In this document: piece after piece, positions 5,455-6,772 of the stretch
Layout of the letters: each line of letters starts with the position of its first letter
Position numbering within the stretch: the stretch's first letter is position 1
Assembly (NCBI GenBank): GCA_018384835.1
Contig: JAHAYB010000032.1
Span: forward strand, 1 to 6,772
DNA: 6,772 nucleotides
Reading direction: 5' to 3'
From: Comamonas sp.
GTDB lineage: Bacteria > Pseudomonadota > Gammaproteobacteria > Burkholderiales > Burkholderiaceae_C
Position numbers and translations under genes: made by a program
Notes under the pieces: generated by a model
Database searches by the model: none
What the model was told of the DNA's origin: nothing
The model's input: the letters and a program-made list of their open reading frames with translations, nothing else

Positions 5455-5823
5455 ATGATCCAAACAGAATCTCGATTAGAGGTTGCCGACAACACCGGCG
5501 CGAAGTCTGTCCTGTGCATCAAGGTGCTGGGTGGTTCGCATCGCCGTTATGCCAGTGTTGGCGACATCATCAAAGTGAGCATCAAGGAAGCTGCTCCGCG
5601 TGGTCGCGTCAAAAAAGGCGACATCTACAACGCGGTAGTGGTGCGTACTGCCAAGGGTATCCGTCGTCCTGACGGCTCTTTGGTCAAGTTCGACTCTAAT
5701 GCTGCTGTGTTGCTGAACGCCAAGCTCGAACCCATCGGCACCCGTATTTTTGGCCCTGTCACTCGTGAACTGCGTACTGAAAAGTTCATGAAGATTGTGT
5801 CCTTGGCCCCTGAAGTTCTCTAA
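5455..5823 (+). CDS. rplN: 50S ribosomal protein L14
   Basis: L14 binds 23S rRNA near the subunit interface and contributes to bridges with the 30S subunit. The product has 122 residues, the standard bacterial length. [17 protein letters not shown] is the classic N-terminus, with DNTGA at 12-16; the L14 signature region runs through [16 protein letters not shown], and [12 protein letters not shown] lies at 95-106. ATG 5455 gives exactly the family start; the frame is open to a TTG at 5428, which would add nine foreign residues. A modest GGGAA (5443-5447) lies 7 nt before the ATG. It is the first gene of the operon here. In the classical order rpsQ would precede it, but upstream is the leader and divergent proC. 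Confidence 0.98.
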   Translation: MIQTESRLEVADNTGAKSVLCIKVLGGSHRRYASVGDIIKVSIKEAAPRGRVKKGDIYNAVVVRTAKGIRRPDGSLVKFDSNAAVLLNAKLEPIGTRIFGPVTRELRTEKFMKIVSLAPEVL

Positions 5824-5833
5824 AGGAAGCACC

Positions 5834-6154
5834 ATGAACAAGATTCGCAAAGGCGACGAAGTCATCGTGCTGACTGGTCGTGATAAAGGCAAACGCGGCG
5901 TTGTCAGCCTGCGCAAGGATGAGTCCCGTCTCGTGATTGAGGGCATCAACCTGGTGAAAAAACACGTCAAGCCCAACCCTATGAAGGGTACGACCGGCGG
6001 CATCGTGGAAAAATCCATGCCCATCCACCAGTCCAACGTGGCGATTTTCAATGCCGCCACTGGCAAGGCTGACCGCGTGGGCATCAAGGTCAATCCTGAC
6101 GGCACGCGTGTGCGCGTGTTCAAGTCCACCGGCGCTGAAATTACGGCGGCCTAA
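5834..6154 (+). CDS. rplX: 50S ribosomal protein L24
   Basis: L24 is an assembly-initiating protein that binds the 5' end of 23S rRNA and later sits near the exit tunnel. The product has 106 residues, normal for the family. The KOW motif occupies about residues 2-30 ([19 protein letters not shown] and onward); [13 protein letters not shown] and the [15 protein letters not shown] segment are typical. ATG 5834 has a good Shine-Dalgarno AAGGAAG (5823-5829) that overlaps the last base of the rplN stop. The 10-bp gap after rplN indicates co-transcription. Confidence 0.98.
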   Translation: MNKIRKGDEVIVLTGRDKGKRGVVSLRKDESRLVIEGINLVKKHVKPNPMKGTTGGIVEKSMPIHQSNVAIFNAATGKADRVGIKVNPDGTRVRVFKSTGAEITAA

Positions 6155-6164
6155 GGAGTAACAC

Positions 6165-6704
6165 ATGGCACGACTGCAAAAACTGTACCGCGAAAAAATC
6201 GCGGCTGAACTCAAGGCCAAATTTGGCTACACCTCCGAAATGGAAGTGCCCCGCCTGAGCAAAATCACCCTGAACATGGGTGTGGGCGAGGCTGTCGCCG
6301 ATAAGAAGGTGCTGGATAACGCGGTAAACGACTTGGCAAAAATTGCCGGTCAAAAGCCCGTAGTTACCAAAGCCAAACGCGCTATTGCTGGCTTCAAAAT
6401 CCGTGAAGGCCAAGCCATTGGCTGCATGGTGACCCTGCGCGGCGTTCAGATGTATGAATTTCTAGACCGTTTCGTCACCGTGGCACTGCCCCGTGTGCGC
6501 GACTTCCGTGGTATCTCTGGCCGCTCTTTTGATGGCCGTGGTAACTACAACGTGGGCGTGAAAGAGCAAATCATCTTCCCCGAAATCGAATACGACAAGG
6601 TGGACGCTCTGCGTGGTTTGAACATCAGCATCACCACCACCGCCAAGACCGACGATGAGTGCAAAGCCCTCCTCGCCGCGTTCAAATTCCCCTTCAAGAA
6701 CTGA
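6165..6704 (+). CDS. rplE: 50S ribosomal protein L5
   Basis: L5 binds 5S rRNA with L18 and forms part of the central protuberance, contacting the 30S subunit and P-site tRNA. The product has 179 residues, matching the usual length. Recognisable blocks include [15 protein letters not shown] near residue 30, [21 protein letters not shown] in the 60s-80s with its central part best conserved, [10 protein letters not shown] near 110, and the end FKFPFKN. The start ATG 6165 has a strong AAGGAG (6153-6158), which overlaps the rplX stop. The gap is 10 bp. In E. coli, protein S8 represses the spc operon by binding near the start of rplE; an equivalent RNA fold was not recognised here. Confidence 0.98.
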   Translation: MARLQKLYREKIAAELKAKFGYTSEMEVPRLSKITLNMGVGEAVADKKVLDNAVNDLAKIAGQKPVVTKAKRAIAGFKIREGQAIGCMVTLRGVQMYEFLDRFVTVALPRVRDFRGISGRSFDGRGNYNVGVKEQIIFPEIEYDKVDALRGLNISITTTAKTDDECKALLAAFKFPFKN

Positions 6705-6712
6705 GGTGGCGC

Positions 6713-6772
6713 ATGGCTAAGAAAGCTTTGATCGAGCGCGAACTCAAGCGCGAAAAACTGGCCGCCAAGTAC
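6713..6772 (+). CDS. rpsN: 30S ribosomal protein S14 (3'-truncated by the window edge)
   Basis: Only the first 20 codons are present: MAKKALIERELKREKLAAKY. This is the N-terminus of the long (about 101-residue), zinc-free type of S14 found in most proteobacteria; the short zinc-binding form starts differently. S14 sits in the head of the 30S subunit. A Shine-Dalgarno GAGGTGG (6703-6709) overlaps the rplE stop, and the gap is 8 bp. Its place after rplE is the normal spc order, so rpsH and rplF are expected next, beyond the window. Confidence 0.95.
   Translation, partial: MAKKALIERELKREKLAAKY

Noticed and set aside
5476..6129. 217-residue open frame on the minus strand across rplN and rplX
   Set aside because: It spans two certain ribosomal protein genes and their junction in antisense; no recognisable domain.
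6140..6200. S8-type repressor site at the rplX-rplE junction
   Set aside because: Expected from E. coli, but no convincing 16S rRNA-like fold could be drawn by eye; left uncalled.

Overview
The window is about 6.8 kb of chromosomal housekeeping DNA, moderately GC-rich by eye. It most likely comes from a betaproteobacterium of the order Burkholderiales, with a Comamonadaceae-like flavour. This rests on the recognisable protein families (RecG, OxyR, Dps, UbiA, ProC, ribosomal proteins L14, L24, L5 and S14), on the recG-oxyR linkage, and on an OxyR with a short insertion after its second redox cysteine. No mobile element, CRISPR array, tRNA or rRNA was seen, and no defence or biosynthetic system.

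Layout. Positions 1-1599 hold the 3' three quarters of recG, entering from upstream. A 64-bp gap with small repeats leads to oxyR (1664-2638). A 113-bp gap with a GC-rich palindrome and a triple 8-bp repeat leads to dps (2752-3339). A good intrinsic terminator (3384-3415) closes dps and lies only 17 bp before ubiA (3433-4335). ubiA converges on proC, which is on the minus strand (4366-5220). A 234-bp divergent region (5221-5454) then carries a near-consensus sigma-70 promoter and a leader with three predicted stem-loops. It feeds rplN-rplX-rplE-rpsN (5455 to the window end), the start of the spc ribosomal protein operon, which runs off the right edge.

How the genes relate. recG, oxyR and dps form a same-strand stress and DNA-maintenance neighbourhood: branch-migration helicase, peroxide sensor, and the iron-storing DNA-protecting ferritin that OxyR controls in other bacteria. 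ubiA (ubiquinone) and proC (proline) are unrelated metabolic genes that are simply adjacent. The ribosomal genes are tightly packed (8-10 bp gaps, with clear Shine-Dalgarno sequences before rplX, rplE and rpsN). They are not preceded by rpsQ and the S10 operon as in the classical S10-spc arrangement, so here the spc operon starts on its own promoter.

Most notable observations: (1) the separated spc operon with a structured leader of about 158 nt; (2) a Dps whose predicted ferroxidase ligand position (Asp67 in E. coli) is Met91; (3) a single-nucleotide-loop G-quadruplex motif on the coding strand of recG, inside helicase motif VI; (4) a terminator almost touching ubiA, which has no visible ribosome binding site; (5) an 8-bp triple repeat and a possible overlapping upstream ORF in front of dps. 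No new multi-gene system is visible.
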